Translations under genes and position numbers: made by a program
NCBI RefSeq assembly: GCF_024763615.1
Contig: NC_077222.1
Span: forward strand, 62,930,001 to 62,994,000
Length of the DNA stretch: 64,000 nucleotides
Reading direction: 5' to 3'
Source: Phlebotomus papatasi
Taxonomy: Eukaryota; Arthropoda; Insecta; Diptera; Psychodidae
Shown: piece by piece, positions 44,901-56,100 of the stretch
How the letters are laid out: each line of letters starts with the position of its first letter
How positions within the stretch are numbered: the stretch's first letter is position 1
Notes under the pieces: model-generated
What the model was told of the DNA's origin: nothing
Seen by the model: the letters and a program-made list of their open reading frames with translations, nothing else
Databases searched by the model: none

Positions 44901-47175
44901 GTTAATCAAATTTTAGTATGTTGTAGTCCAGTCTAGGACGTTTCCAAAATGGTGCGTATGTGCGCTGTGGTTTCAATAGAACCGGAGATATGAGGGGTCA
45001 AAGTTCACGAAATTCAAAAAATCATATCTCCGGTTCTATGTGACCGATTTTGATGAATGAGGGCTTAAACGAAAGATCTCACCAAATGCTACAGCTTTCT
45101 AGAATATTTGAACTTCGTGGGACCAACACCAGGGGCGCCACAGTCGAAAAACCAATTTCAATATCACATAACCTCAATTATCTTGACTGTCGCTAAACCG
45201 ATTTTGATGATTACTTCGACATAATTGTAGAGGACATTCGTCTCTACATTTCGTCCATACATCATTTTCCGCTCAGACTACGCTATCACTCCGATTTTGC
45301 CGTTTAAGTGTGAAAAAATTGATTTTTCCCATAATAACGCTTTGAAATCACTCAGATGCCAATTTGACTGCCTCTACTCCACCAAGACACTTAAAATAGG
45401 GTTTTAAATGGAAAGTCCCACAAAATACAACAATTCTTTGATATAGTTGAAGTTCAACAAATGACTACTTGGGGCACTCTGGATGAAAAAACGAGTTAAG
45501 AAACAAAAAACCTCGATTATCTTGACTTCTGAGTAATCGATGAGATCATGTTCTATGGGAAAATTATAGAGAACATTCTGGTCTACATTTCACCCATATA
45601 ACACTTTTCTGTCAGTTCATCCAAATCCTTGATATTTTGGTTTAAATGCAAAATTTGTACAATTTCACGAATTTGATTCAAGATAACTGAATGGCGTCTC
45701 CCAACTTCAGCTCCAAATCGAATTTGCATGCACTCCGAGTTAGCTCACGTTAAGAATCTCACCTACATAAGCCGGTTAGGATTATCTGTCCCTTTTAATT
45801 AATACCCGAAAAAAGTTGTAAGAAAGTGTTTTCTAGGATAATTTATGATCAAATAAAGTCGAAAAACCATCCATTCTTTACTATCTCTTTTAGATTAAGC
45901 GCTAGGTGAGAAAATATAAATTTTTTTGAAACTTTTTGCTTCTAAAATTCACATTTTTACTTTTTCTTAAATTTTTAAATAAAATACACAAAATAGAATG
46001 ACATATCTTTCAGTAAAAAATGAATTTATTTTCGTCAGATAACTTTAAATCGATATTTTTCGTGAAATTGGAAATGAGTTTTTTTGCACAAATATTTTTT
46101 ATTGCTTTTTCTCTGACCTGTCGCACGAAACTAGGAATAGCAACTAAACAAAAAAATCAAAATGAGTTCAAACTTTCGAAAGGTGTTAGTAATACGGTAA
46201 TACTATTACTGAGAACACTATAGCACTTTTAAATAAATAAATTTTTTATTGTCGCTGTAAATGGGATTTTTGTTAAGACCGTCTTGAGACAGTCTTACTT
46301 GGATAGATGGTTAAGAACTGTGTAACCATATAAATTCTGCATTTAATACCAAAAAAATCAAACATGTGATTACTTATCCCTGTTTTTTTTTTTATGTCAA
46401 ATTGACAAAAATTAGTAAATGCTGTAAACCTGAGAAGATTTTTTTTTATAAAAAGTGAAATCAATCCTTCATCTTCTCGAAGTCATTTAATTCATTACCT
46501 TGAACTTTTTTTCGTAGAAATGAGTTTAATTGCTCAGAGAGAAACGCGTTCTGATTTTATTACTATATGCTTTTGATTCATTATCGATTGCTGAATGATT
46601 AAAAATTCATTAAGTGTGATTCATTAGGAATTTGTAAACACAATTGAACTTGAAATGGCATTGAAAGTCCAAAAAAAATAAACAAAAATCGATAAAAAGC
46701 TTAAGTTTGGAAAGAGGCAAGAAAAAAGATGTTTCCTTTTTCATCTCAGGTCCGTGTTCCAACACACGAGGGAGGTTCCTGTCTGTTCTGGGAATTTGCC
46801 ACTGATAGCTATGATATTGGCTTTGGGGTGTATTTTGAGTGGGGCAAGACAAATACTTCAGAGGTGTCCGTTCACATAAGTGAGAGTGATGATGAGGATG
46901 ATTTGGGAGAGGATGAGGAGGATCTCGATTCATCTGATATTGCCACAGTGGATGACTTAGAATCCGGCCCATTGCAGACAATTGTTCCATCTTCAATGCA
47001 AAATAAACCCCCCATTTCCATTATAGTTCCCATCTACCGTCGTGATTGCCAGAATGAAGTTTACGCTGGCTCTCATGTTTATCCGGGTGAGGGGGTCTAT
47101 CTTCTCAAGTTTGACAACTCTTACAGCTTGTGGCGGTCCAAGACCCTCTACTACCGAGTATTTTACACTCGATAA
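41902..47175 (+). CDS. ACBD3: ACBD3/GCP60-type Golgi scaffold protein, 3 coding exons
   Basis: A Golgi-membrane adaptor. In animals the ACBD3 Q-rich region recruits PI4-kinase beta and its GOLD domain binds giantin. Exons are 41902-41995, 42100-42893 and 46750-47175, with splices AAAG|GTAAT / TTTTGCAG and ACG|GTGAGT / ATCTCAG, in frame. 437 aa, shorter than the vertebrate protein (about 528 aa). An acyl-CoA-binding domain covers about residues 13-105 (EKWGFPLKEIYRLALKFYKE ... GRDRRLTWQQLGDIGRGQAM). A charged Q/E-rich coiled coil follows (about 108-200), including KAYADKQFPGNPDQQAHLIR, then an acidic linker. The GOLD domain at about 297-437 has VRVPTHEGGSCLFWEFATDS, YDIGFGVYFEW and YPGEGVYLLKFDNSYSLWRS. 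The start is the first ATG after an upstream region lacking ATG in frame. A second ATG four codons later is possible. Intron 2 (3.9 kb) carries three repeats. Confidence 0.94.
43574..43905. repeat. Tigger/pogo-type MITE, TIR CAGTAGACTCTCGC
   Basis: CAGTAGACTCTCGCTAATTC (left) and GAATTTGAGAGAGTCTACTG (right) are inverse, with TA on both sides. 332 bp, no transposase. CAGTAGA ends are characteristic of pogo/Tigger elements. Confidence 0.85.
43955..45798 (+). repeat. Long non-coding dispersed element, plus copy
   Basis: The left boundary region has TTAGGTGAGATTCTTAACAA, and the right boundary region has AAGAATCTCACCTACATAA then GGTTAGGATTA. The 1.8-kb interior is a chain of diverged units, each with AAATTTTAGTATGTTGTAG, CCGAGCTATAA, ATCTCCGGTTCTA and AGGGGCGC. 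A GGCC/GTCC run lies at 44097-44128. No protein-like frame. An inverted copy lies at about 60420-62290. Confidence 0.65.
45799..46314. mobile_element. TTAA-flanked MITE, copy of 9356-9889
   Basis: Closely similar to 9356-9889 over about 480 bp (shared TTTTCTAGGATAATTTATGA, GAGTTTTTTTGCACAAATAT and CACTATAGCACTTTTAAATA). The tips are more decayed than in the other copy. It abuts the end of the long non-coding element. Confidence 0.65.
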
Positions 47176-47254
47176 TTTCTATGACACACCATGCTAATCA
47201 AATATCAATGTTATGAGCACTTAAATGGAACAGAAAAGTGCAATGAAATTGATG

Positions 47255-47260
47255 AATAAA
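47255..47260 (+). terminator. Poly(A) signal AATAAA for ACBD3
   Basis: AATAAA 80 nt after the ACBD3 stop codon, with a T-rich stretch following at about 47283. Confidence 0.65.
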
Positions 47261-47699
47261 TGTATCAATGTAAGCAAATCTGCCTTTTTTGTTTGGAATA
47301 TTTTTAGAATCTTATTGAATTTGATGAAGTTTAATTTTATGGTGAACTTCGCAGTCTCAGGCCAATTTATATTCGAAATTTATTAAAATTTTGTCCTAGA
47401 ATTAGAAATAATTTAACAAATAAGCTAAAATTTCTTTTAATTAAAACCAAACTTCAAGCAAATTGAATTTCACATTTGGCCACTTCCAAAGGCTGTGTAG
47501 ATTAAAATAAAAATAAATTTGTTCTTCATTCAATTATTCAACAATAAAGAAAAAAAAACAATTGACGAGGTCGGATTTCACCTCGAACCACAAAAGCTAA
47601 GATTGTAAAGTGAGATACTTTAATAGCTAATTTTTTTTTTTATATTTTTTAGCTGAAGATGATTTTTTTATTAATATTTTATATTAAATATTTTCATTT

Positions 47700-47860
47700 A
47701 AGGAAATCTGAATTAATGTTTAATAAATGTGGTTGGGGTTGGAATATTTCTATTAATTGAAAATATCTGGCGATCTAAAGAGGATTTGAACTCTGGACTC
47801 TTGTATTATCGAGTAAGTACTTTTTTTTACTTAAGCCACTGAATGCTCAAAATAATTATC
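47700..47860 (-). mobile_element. tRNA-derived SINE fragment (minus strand)
   Basis: On the minus strand the piece carries a degenerate B-box (GAGTTCAAATCCTC) and aligns with the head of the SINE at 56509-56767 (shared GGCGATCTAAAGAGGATTTG versus GGTGACCTAAAGGGGATTCG). The A-box half is disrupted by a T-rich insertion. Old copy. Confidence 0.5.
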
Positions 47861-48351
47861 TATTACAATTGTTAGGTGAATTTGCTGTAGACTTGCCTAT
47901 TATACGATAAGTGATGAAAGAAAGTGCACAGAATAATCTTAGTTTAATTAATAATCTAAGTTTATTCGAAACACACAACTGGGCTCACTGTTTCTTACAA
48001 TTTTATTTTATTTCTTCTGTGGATTCAATCTACTGGGAAGGCTTACAGGTATCGCACATATTCTGTCTTCGAACATTTCATATTTTTCCTATGTTCCTTT
48101 AATGAATTTGACCTATTTTTTCAGAAAATGTGTAACTTAAGGCGATCTATTAAAATATACTGCCATAAATAGGTCTGATTCATTAAAGAAATATGGGAAA
48201 AATGTGAAGTGTGCGAAGCCTGAAAGCCTTCCTCTATATTCTTTCATTATTTTCTTTTTTTACTTCTACTTCAGTATATGTGACAGTTAAAGCTTAATAA
48301 AATATGATTTTGGCTGAGAATTAGTATGAAAAAAAAAACATGAAACATTTA

Positions 48352-48668
48352 CAGTAGACTCTTCGATATCCGGCTGACTGGGGGACAAATGACATTTAGG
48401 TTTTTTGAATGATCAACGGTTTTTCTATTTTGTGCAGTGTGAATTTATTTTCTGTCTGACAAAGAACAAGGGAATTTACTTCATGGTATGCTTATGTTTC
48501 ATTTTTTATCACAATTATGTATTAAAAACTTCGATACAATGTTAATAATACTTTAATTCACTCTGGACAAACTTCATGTTTAGTGAAAATAATTTTGAAT
48601 ATATCAACCGCCAGTGTTTGGCAGCTGTCACCCGGATATCGAAGTGCTGGATATCGAAGAGTCTACTG
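48352..48668. repeat. Tigger/pogo-type MITE, TIR CAGTAGACTCTTCGATATCC
   Basis: The inverse right end is GATATCGAAGAGTCTACTG. TA-flanked, 317 bp. An internal extra copy of CCGGATATCGAAGTG precedes the right end. Confidence 0.85.
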
Positions 48669-49327
48669 TACCAAGGTAAGAATGTGTCCTCCACAAATAA
48701 TTCTCTTTTATTTTTTGCTTTAACAGGAATTGAATTTGAAAAAATATTCGACTCAAATTGTTAGAATAGTTAGAATATAGAATTGATGCTCACAGTTTTT
48801 TAGTTATTGTAAATAATAAATTGTCTTTATTTTTAGAATACAGAATTATTCATATAAATAAGCCTACGTTTTATAATTTTTGAATTTTATGGAGCACAGC
48901 ACAGTATTTTTTGTAGATTTTCTTTTATTAAGACTACAGTAATATCTTTTCAAATCTGAATATTTAAAATTACATCTCCGTTTCGAATTCAAAATGTGAA
49001 ATGCGATTGATTGTACAATATAGAATCATATTTCGATGCAGCTTCCTGGATATTTATTTACGTCTTTTACACACATTATTATCGTATAGAATGAAAAGGA
49101 AATACTTCATCCCAAAGGTTTGTAAGAAAGTACGAAGGATAAGAATATGAGAATACTGTATTGCATATTTTCAATTTAAAGAAAGACCTTGCCCAAAAAG
49201 AAATAAAAGCACTAAAACATTGCACAGTTTAACCTTTCGAATTTTCTGGATACTTTTAACTTACTTCACTAGGGAAAAGTGGCGCACCTTTGAATTGGAG
49301 GATTTTTGAAATTAGGTTTTTCTCCTA

Positions 49328-49561
49328 CAGTAGACTCTCTCTCAATCGGGCATATGGGGCAAAATGTCATCCAAATTATAGATAGATTTGGGCGTCAAAA
49401 TCATTGTAAATTCCACAAAAAGTGCTCAATTATAAAGAATCATGATAAAATAAGAGGAACTACAGCGAATTTGAGCAAATTTGCTTCATATTTTACCGTG
49501 AAAATTGTCAACCAAATTTTACATCCGATTGAAAAAGAGCTGATTGAACGAGAGGCTATTG
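49328..49561. repeat. Tigger/pogo-type MITE, degenerate right end
   Basis: The left end CAGTAGACTCTCTCTCAATC is clear. The right end ACGAGAGGCTATTG is a diverged inverse. TA at both edges, about 234 bp. Confidence 0.6.
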
Positions 49562-50130
49562 TATTTTTTAAATGAAATTAAACCTTATGATGATATAATT
49601 TAGTTCAACAAACCTACTGTGACTAGATCTAGATAGATCACACTCACTCTCATTGAAATGTCAAAAACATGTTTACAAAACAAAATTTGTTGTGCATTGG
49701 ACATAAGGGGCATAACGGGCATAACAATAAAGCTCAATTTCATATAAAAATAGAATAAAAAAAAGCCAAATTCAAAGCTGCGCCAGTTCACAGGTGTCCC
49801 ACTTTTCCTGATATCGAAATCTTAATTTTTCTAAGATTTCTTCCTAGATCATGAATAAAAATTAATATTTTATTTATAAAATACAGAAAGTGATTTTTTG
49901 GAAACAAATTCTAACTCTTGTTAATAAATCTCCAAATCCCTATATTTTAAATATTTTTTCAGTACGCATTAGGTCAACTGGCCGTTTAGTACATAAACAT
50001 ATGATGGCCACTGGGTTTTTAGTACGAACTGTCATTTTTTTCTTTCGTGTGTCACATGACAACTCCCGTGACCAAAAATTTGTTTATAAAATAATTTTGT
50101 AAATAGATGCGATGAAAAAGGTGTGAAAGA

Positions 50131-53100
50131 ATGAGTTTCAAGATCTCCGACCTGGACAACAGGTAAGACGAGCACGAGATCCAAAGCCATGGTCAAAAAT
50201 TGCGTAAATCTTATCGCACAAATTTGGGGCAGTGACATGAGGAAAAAAGCCCCACACTTCTCTCTCACTCTGACGAATGTCACCAGAAGGAAAAGGTCAT
50301 TTCTATAAATTGCACTATCTTTGAGGATTTCTGAAGATATTCTCGGTCGGAGGATCAATTGAAATACCGTCTTTTTATCATTTACAGCGTTACCGAACGG
50401 GAGAACGACCTGATAAGCTTAGTGGATGAGAATTCAATTGGTGAGCAATAACAACAAAACATTACGTTATATATGCTTTTCCGGAAAACTAAAAAATAAA
50501 ATGTTCTTTGTTTATCGAAATAGCCTCCCAGGACACTCTCAATGCAGCCGATGAGAATGTTCAGTACACCTCAATCAAGAGTGAAAATGGTAAATTAAAT
50601 TGATTTGTTGGATATTAAAATGTGAGAAAATTCTTTAAAGAAACTGTCTTGTCCAGGTTTGGTCACATACCGACTAGTCCACCTTGGAGAATCTGAATCT
50701 AATCTTCAGAGCACAACAGCAACAGCCACAACACCCTCCTCAAACATGTCTCAACAGTGTGAGTAAAACATCTCTGGCGAAATATGCCCCAAAAAGGCAT
50801 TAAGATTTTCTAAATGATTTACGTTTTCTTCCATCTTCTGTCCAGGTCAAGTGTACGTCATCGGGAATCCATCGAATTTTCTTCAAACACAGCGTAACAC
50901 CACCCCAAAGACAGATGTTGTCGTCTCGCCAGTCATTCAGCATACCAACGTTCGAAAGGTATTTATTATAAATAATCATTAATTTTTAAAAATCGAATTG
51001 AGCAAATTTATCCCGACGAACGAAATGAATAAAATTGGCTTGACGAAGTCCGAGTCCGAGATTCTTCATAAAGAATCTCAACTACTATGATGATCTTCTC
51101 TTTGAATACATCCCCTCTTGAGAGAAATCCGAAAAAGTTAAAATAACATTCCGAAAATGTTAATTGTTCCCTGCAGTATTGATCCGAAATCAGTGTAAAT
51201 ATTATGCTCTTCAGGTGTATTAGGGGTTAAAATAACCCTTTTTCATGTTATTCTTACCCTTAAAAAGGTGTAAAATTAGCATTAAAAAATGTAGATATAT
51301 TTTTACCCCTAAAAAGTGTTAAAGTTATGAGGAAAAAAATTTAATCGAACCCTTTTTTTCTCAGTGTAGGACCGACAGAAGGACAAAAGTGATGCAAATG
51401 GTCCCCCTCAAAATTTCAACCGCATTATTTACCATTTATCGGTTCTCAACTGATTTAAAAATCACTCACAAGGTCGCCTAAAATAGTTTTAAGAGTAATG
51501 AAATTGATTTTTAGACCAAAATTACTCATCGGTTCATAACCGGTTCATTACCGATTCACAACCGATTTGAACCGAAATATAAATCTTTCAAAAAATTGTC
51601 AAAAATGCCTTAGAAGTTTTAGTTACAATTAAATTTCGAATAAAAATTAATTATCGGTAATTGTAATCGGTAAATGTAAGAAAAAGAACCGATTGCAATA
51701 GAACTAATTCAGGCTTCTCAAGAATTTCAAGACCTTTCCAACGAGCCCGTACATGTTTCCATTTGGTTGAGAAATACGTTCTCCAGAGCCTATTTAACCT
51801 TTGACCTTGAAAACCCGTTATTATGAATGATTCAACTGTATTTTCGTGTTTGCACGAATCTCCGCCTGGGTAACATCTAAAAAATATCTAAAAATGAAAC
51901 AAAAATTGGGAAATGTGAATGAGGAGCATTTTAGTGGTCTCAGGGTCGACTTATAAGGGGATCGCGGGAAGGTCCCAAGTGTAAACCTATTTCCCATAAA
52001 TTGTGTACGTTTGGAAGAATCCTGGCTGTTACAAATATTACTATTAAAATTCGTTCCTGGGTCGCTTCTAAGCCTCTGCGGTGTTATTGCCTTCTTAGTC
52101 TTTGTAATTGTACCTGTAAGTTGGAGAGCCGAGAGAGTCAGTGCGGTCTAGAACGTCAAAGAAGAAAAACGTGTGGACATGGGTCTCTCGGGAAAATCTA
52201 GATGGGTGCTAGATTCGGAGGATCACTTTTTTTTAAATCGAAGTAGGTCATAACTTATTGAGCCAGGTCTATTTCTATGTTCTTAAGGTCTCAATGCTCA
52301 CTATGCTTATTTTTCAGAATAAAACTTTAATTTCTTTTATGGGCCATTTCCATTGAGAAATTTTTCAACAAATGTCTCAGAAAATTTTCAACTCCGTATG
52401 AAATATACCGCAAAAGTACTTTCGTATCATATACCGTTTACCGGTTCTCAACCGATTCATAAATCTCTCAAAAGATCCCCCAAAATAGTTTTAAAAGTAA
52501 TATGATTAATTTTCAGATAAATTTTTTTTATCGGTTATGAACCGGTTCATTACTGATTCAAAACCACTTGGAATCGGTTTAGTTTTGTCGTAAATTCCAA
52601 GACCTTTCCAACGACCCCTAACATGACCCCATTTGCTAGATAAATGCGCACTCTAGTGTCTTTTTAACCTTTGACCTTGAAAAACCGTTATTAGAAATGA
52701 TTCAACGGTATTTTCGTATATAGACGAAATGTTCGCCTGGATAATCTGTAAAACATATCCATATAGGGGAAAGTGACCATGCTTGATACGATCCAAGCTT
52801 AATAATAACTATTTATTTTCTATGTTAATCAATAGTTATGACTCATCGCAATATATTTCAATAGCTGGTGCTAAGCCTCACATTTCCTAAAAAAATTAGG
52901 ATCCTAGCTCTTTTTTCCTAGTTTCACGAAGCAAAAATCAAAAATAGGTTCAAAACTGTAATTTTGATACATGATATTTTATAAGTATTTCTTGATTAAT
53001 GTCGCTTTTCAGGAAAACTACTATCATAGGCACATAGAGGGTTCATCAGTATTAATATTTATATAAAAATATTTTTACTTGGGGACACTGTTTTTGTGGG

Positions 53101-56100
53101 TGGTGGCAAATTCATAAATTCCACCTGTGTCCATCCTATATTTTAAGAAGTGTCCATGAATGATAATTTAATTGTGGCAACTCTATCATTAGATGTGATT
53201 CTTTCATAATTACACCTATTGAAATCCGCCAATTTCATCGACAATTGACATAGGCTTCAACCCTGTTGCCTGAATTTTAAGGTTGCAGAGTGACATTTTC
53301 ATGGACTCAAAGTGAAAAAATGGTTTTCGCTAGTGCCCTAATGTCATAAAAACACGGCTTAGAAAAATTACATAAAAGTGATTTTAAAACTAATAACCAG
53401 TCTTACAAACGATTTAAGCAGATAGATTAGAGTTCCGTCTAAATATTGATGTGCAATTTTTTGTATCCGGTGAAATTTTTGCAGTGAAAATAGGCCTCCG
53501 ATTTGTCGAATCAATTATTATACAGGAAGGCCCCGGACCCGACTTGTATAAAAGTCGCCACTGAATTTTCATTTTCTTCTTGAGGAAAATCTAAGGATTT
53601 CCAGGAACAATGTGAGTTAGGACTATGAACCTAATAAGTGTGACATTTTTTTGTCATAGTGGAAGAATCGCTTCGGTTTGTGTGTTAATCAGAAAAAAAT
53701 CACAAACCTTGGACATCATTTTACAGTATCAAGCATGGTCACTTTCCCCTACTAAAGATATCCTTTAGCAGTGATTTCATGAAGTTCGATTGTTTTCGCA
53801 TTTTTACCCAGAAGCTAAACTAAAACAAAAGAGATGTTCGTATTCAAAACTGGGCTTTCTTGCGAGCTTTAATGCGAATTGGGAATTACAAAAATCTGAA
53901 TATTTTCTCAATGGAAATGGCCCATAATTTTATCAATTTATTGAAGAGCTGTGACCAAAAAGTATTGTAAATGCATTTCTTTTATGACCTCTACATACTA
54001 GACCAATTTACAGTAGAGTCTCGCTATAGTCCATATTTGGTTCCAGATTTGACACTTTGGTCGCACTATAGTCCATGTTATTTTTTAAAATTATCAACAA
54101 CTTTTAGTATTGAAATTGCTCGACGGCTTCCACTTTCTTTGCAATTGTGGTACTTGTCCTCGCTCTCTTCATTATGGATCACAATTATCACTACTCAATA
54201 AAGTTTGCCAGAAATATTAAAATGATTATGAAAACATTGCACGCCGCGTACTAAAAAACATAACCTAACTCAAAATCAGTGCTTTTAAATCAACGGTCGA
54301 TAAATTGTGGACTATAGAGCGATGGCCTATAGCGAGACTCTACTGTATGTTCATATTGAAGTAAATTTCCTGTAGGGAAAAATGCCCATGCTTGATACTG
54401 TAAGATGATGTCCAAGATTTGTGATTTTTTTCTGATTAACACACAAACCGAAGCAATTCTACCACTATGACAAAAAAATGTGTTCCTTATTAGGTTCATA
54501 ATCCCACCTTAGATAGTTCCTGGAAATCCTTAGATTTTCCTCAAGAAGAAAATGGAAATTCAGTAGCGATTTTTATACAAGTTGGGTCCGGGGCCTTCCT
54601 GTATAATAACACTATGCAACAAATTGACAATTTTTTTTGGCACACGGATCTCACATGGTACGTTTGGTAGAGTCGAGTCCCCTGATCAAGAATCTGTTGT
54701 TGGTTTTTCTCCTATAACGTCACAATTTTCTTTAATTAATTTTTTTTTTGTTTTTGCTGTTTTGTCACATATTATCAATTATTCCTCCAGTTCTAGTATA
54801 CAGAACTTAATAAATGGGCATCCGTTGGAAAGGTAAGTAGTTGTACTTCAACTTGAAAATTATGTGATATTTTTTCAAAAAATCCTTGGGAGCAGAAAAA
54901 CAAAATCAAACTAAAATTTCTCAAAAATGACCTAAGAAAGCAACTTTTAAAAAATTATATAAACTAAACTAAACTAAATATCAATGTACTCTCTTCAGCA
55001 CACAATATACTCCACTTAGGACTACATTTTTGCCATAGAAGACATTCAACTCCGATACCTCTAAAAAAATGCCATATTTTTTGATTTTTGTCAGAAAATT
55101 TTCCAGAATAAATGCTCCTTTTTTTGACAGGATTGTTACCATGTGGGGGAAGGAGAGGTGGGACGTCTTTGGAATGTATGGATGAAATGTCCGCTAGGAT
55201 GGTCTCTTAAACATATCCAAAAATGAAAAGCATCGATGGTTTAGTTTAGGTCTTCAGATATTCCTAAAAGAGTGGTTTCTGGAGGGGAAGGATAGACGTT
55301 GGGATGAAATTGAAGTGACATTTGGATTCCTTGGATCAACTTATGGGGGGGGGGGGTACTCAGAACATTCCAAGTCGATATCATCATCAATTTGTTGAGA
55401 AAATAAAATTTTTGGCAAAAATTTGCAAGATTTCATGTGTTTTGAAAATGACAAAAATCAAAAAATAAGGCATTTAGAGGTATCGGAGCAGGATATCTTC
55501 TATGGCAAAAATGTAGTCCTAAGCGAAATCTATTATATGCTGAAGAGAGTACATTAATATTTAGTTTAGTTTATATTTTTCAAGAGTTGCTTTCTTAGGT
55601 CATTTTTGAGAAATTTTAGTTTGATTTTGTTTTTCCGCTCCCAAGGATTTTTTGAAAAAATATCACATAATTTTCAAGTTGAAGCACAACTTTCCTTTCC
55701 AACGGATGCCCATTTATTAAGTTCTGTATACTAGAACCGGAGGAATAATTGATAATATGTGACAAAACAGCAAAAACAAAAAAAAAAATTAAAGAAAATT
55801 GTGACGTATAGGAGAAAAACCAACAACAGATTCTTGATCAGGGGACTCGACTCTACCAAACGTACCATGTGAGATCCATGTGCCAAAAAAAACGTTGTTA
55901 ATTTGTTGCATAGTGTAATAGGCTTTTTTTATTTTCACAATAATGCAGTTTAAGGTAAAGACTGAAGAAGCTCGTGAGGCCTTCCGAAGATATTTTATGC
56001 TATGTCTATAAACAAGATCGAACCTATGTCCTGGGAGAAATGTCTAACCAAACGGATTTGATGCCCCTTTATGCATACAAATTAAATCTTATCTAAAAAC

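Noticed and set aside
46610..46996. Minus-strand 128-codon frame
   Set aside because: Shadow of the ACBD3 GOLD-domain exon.
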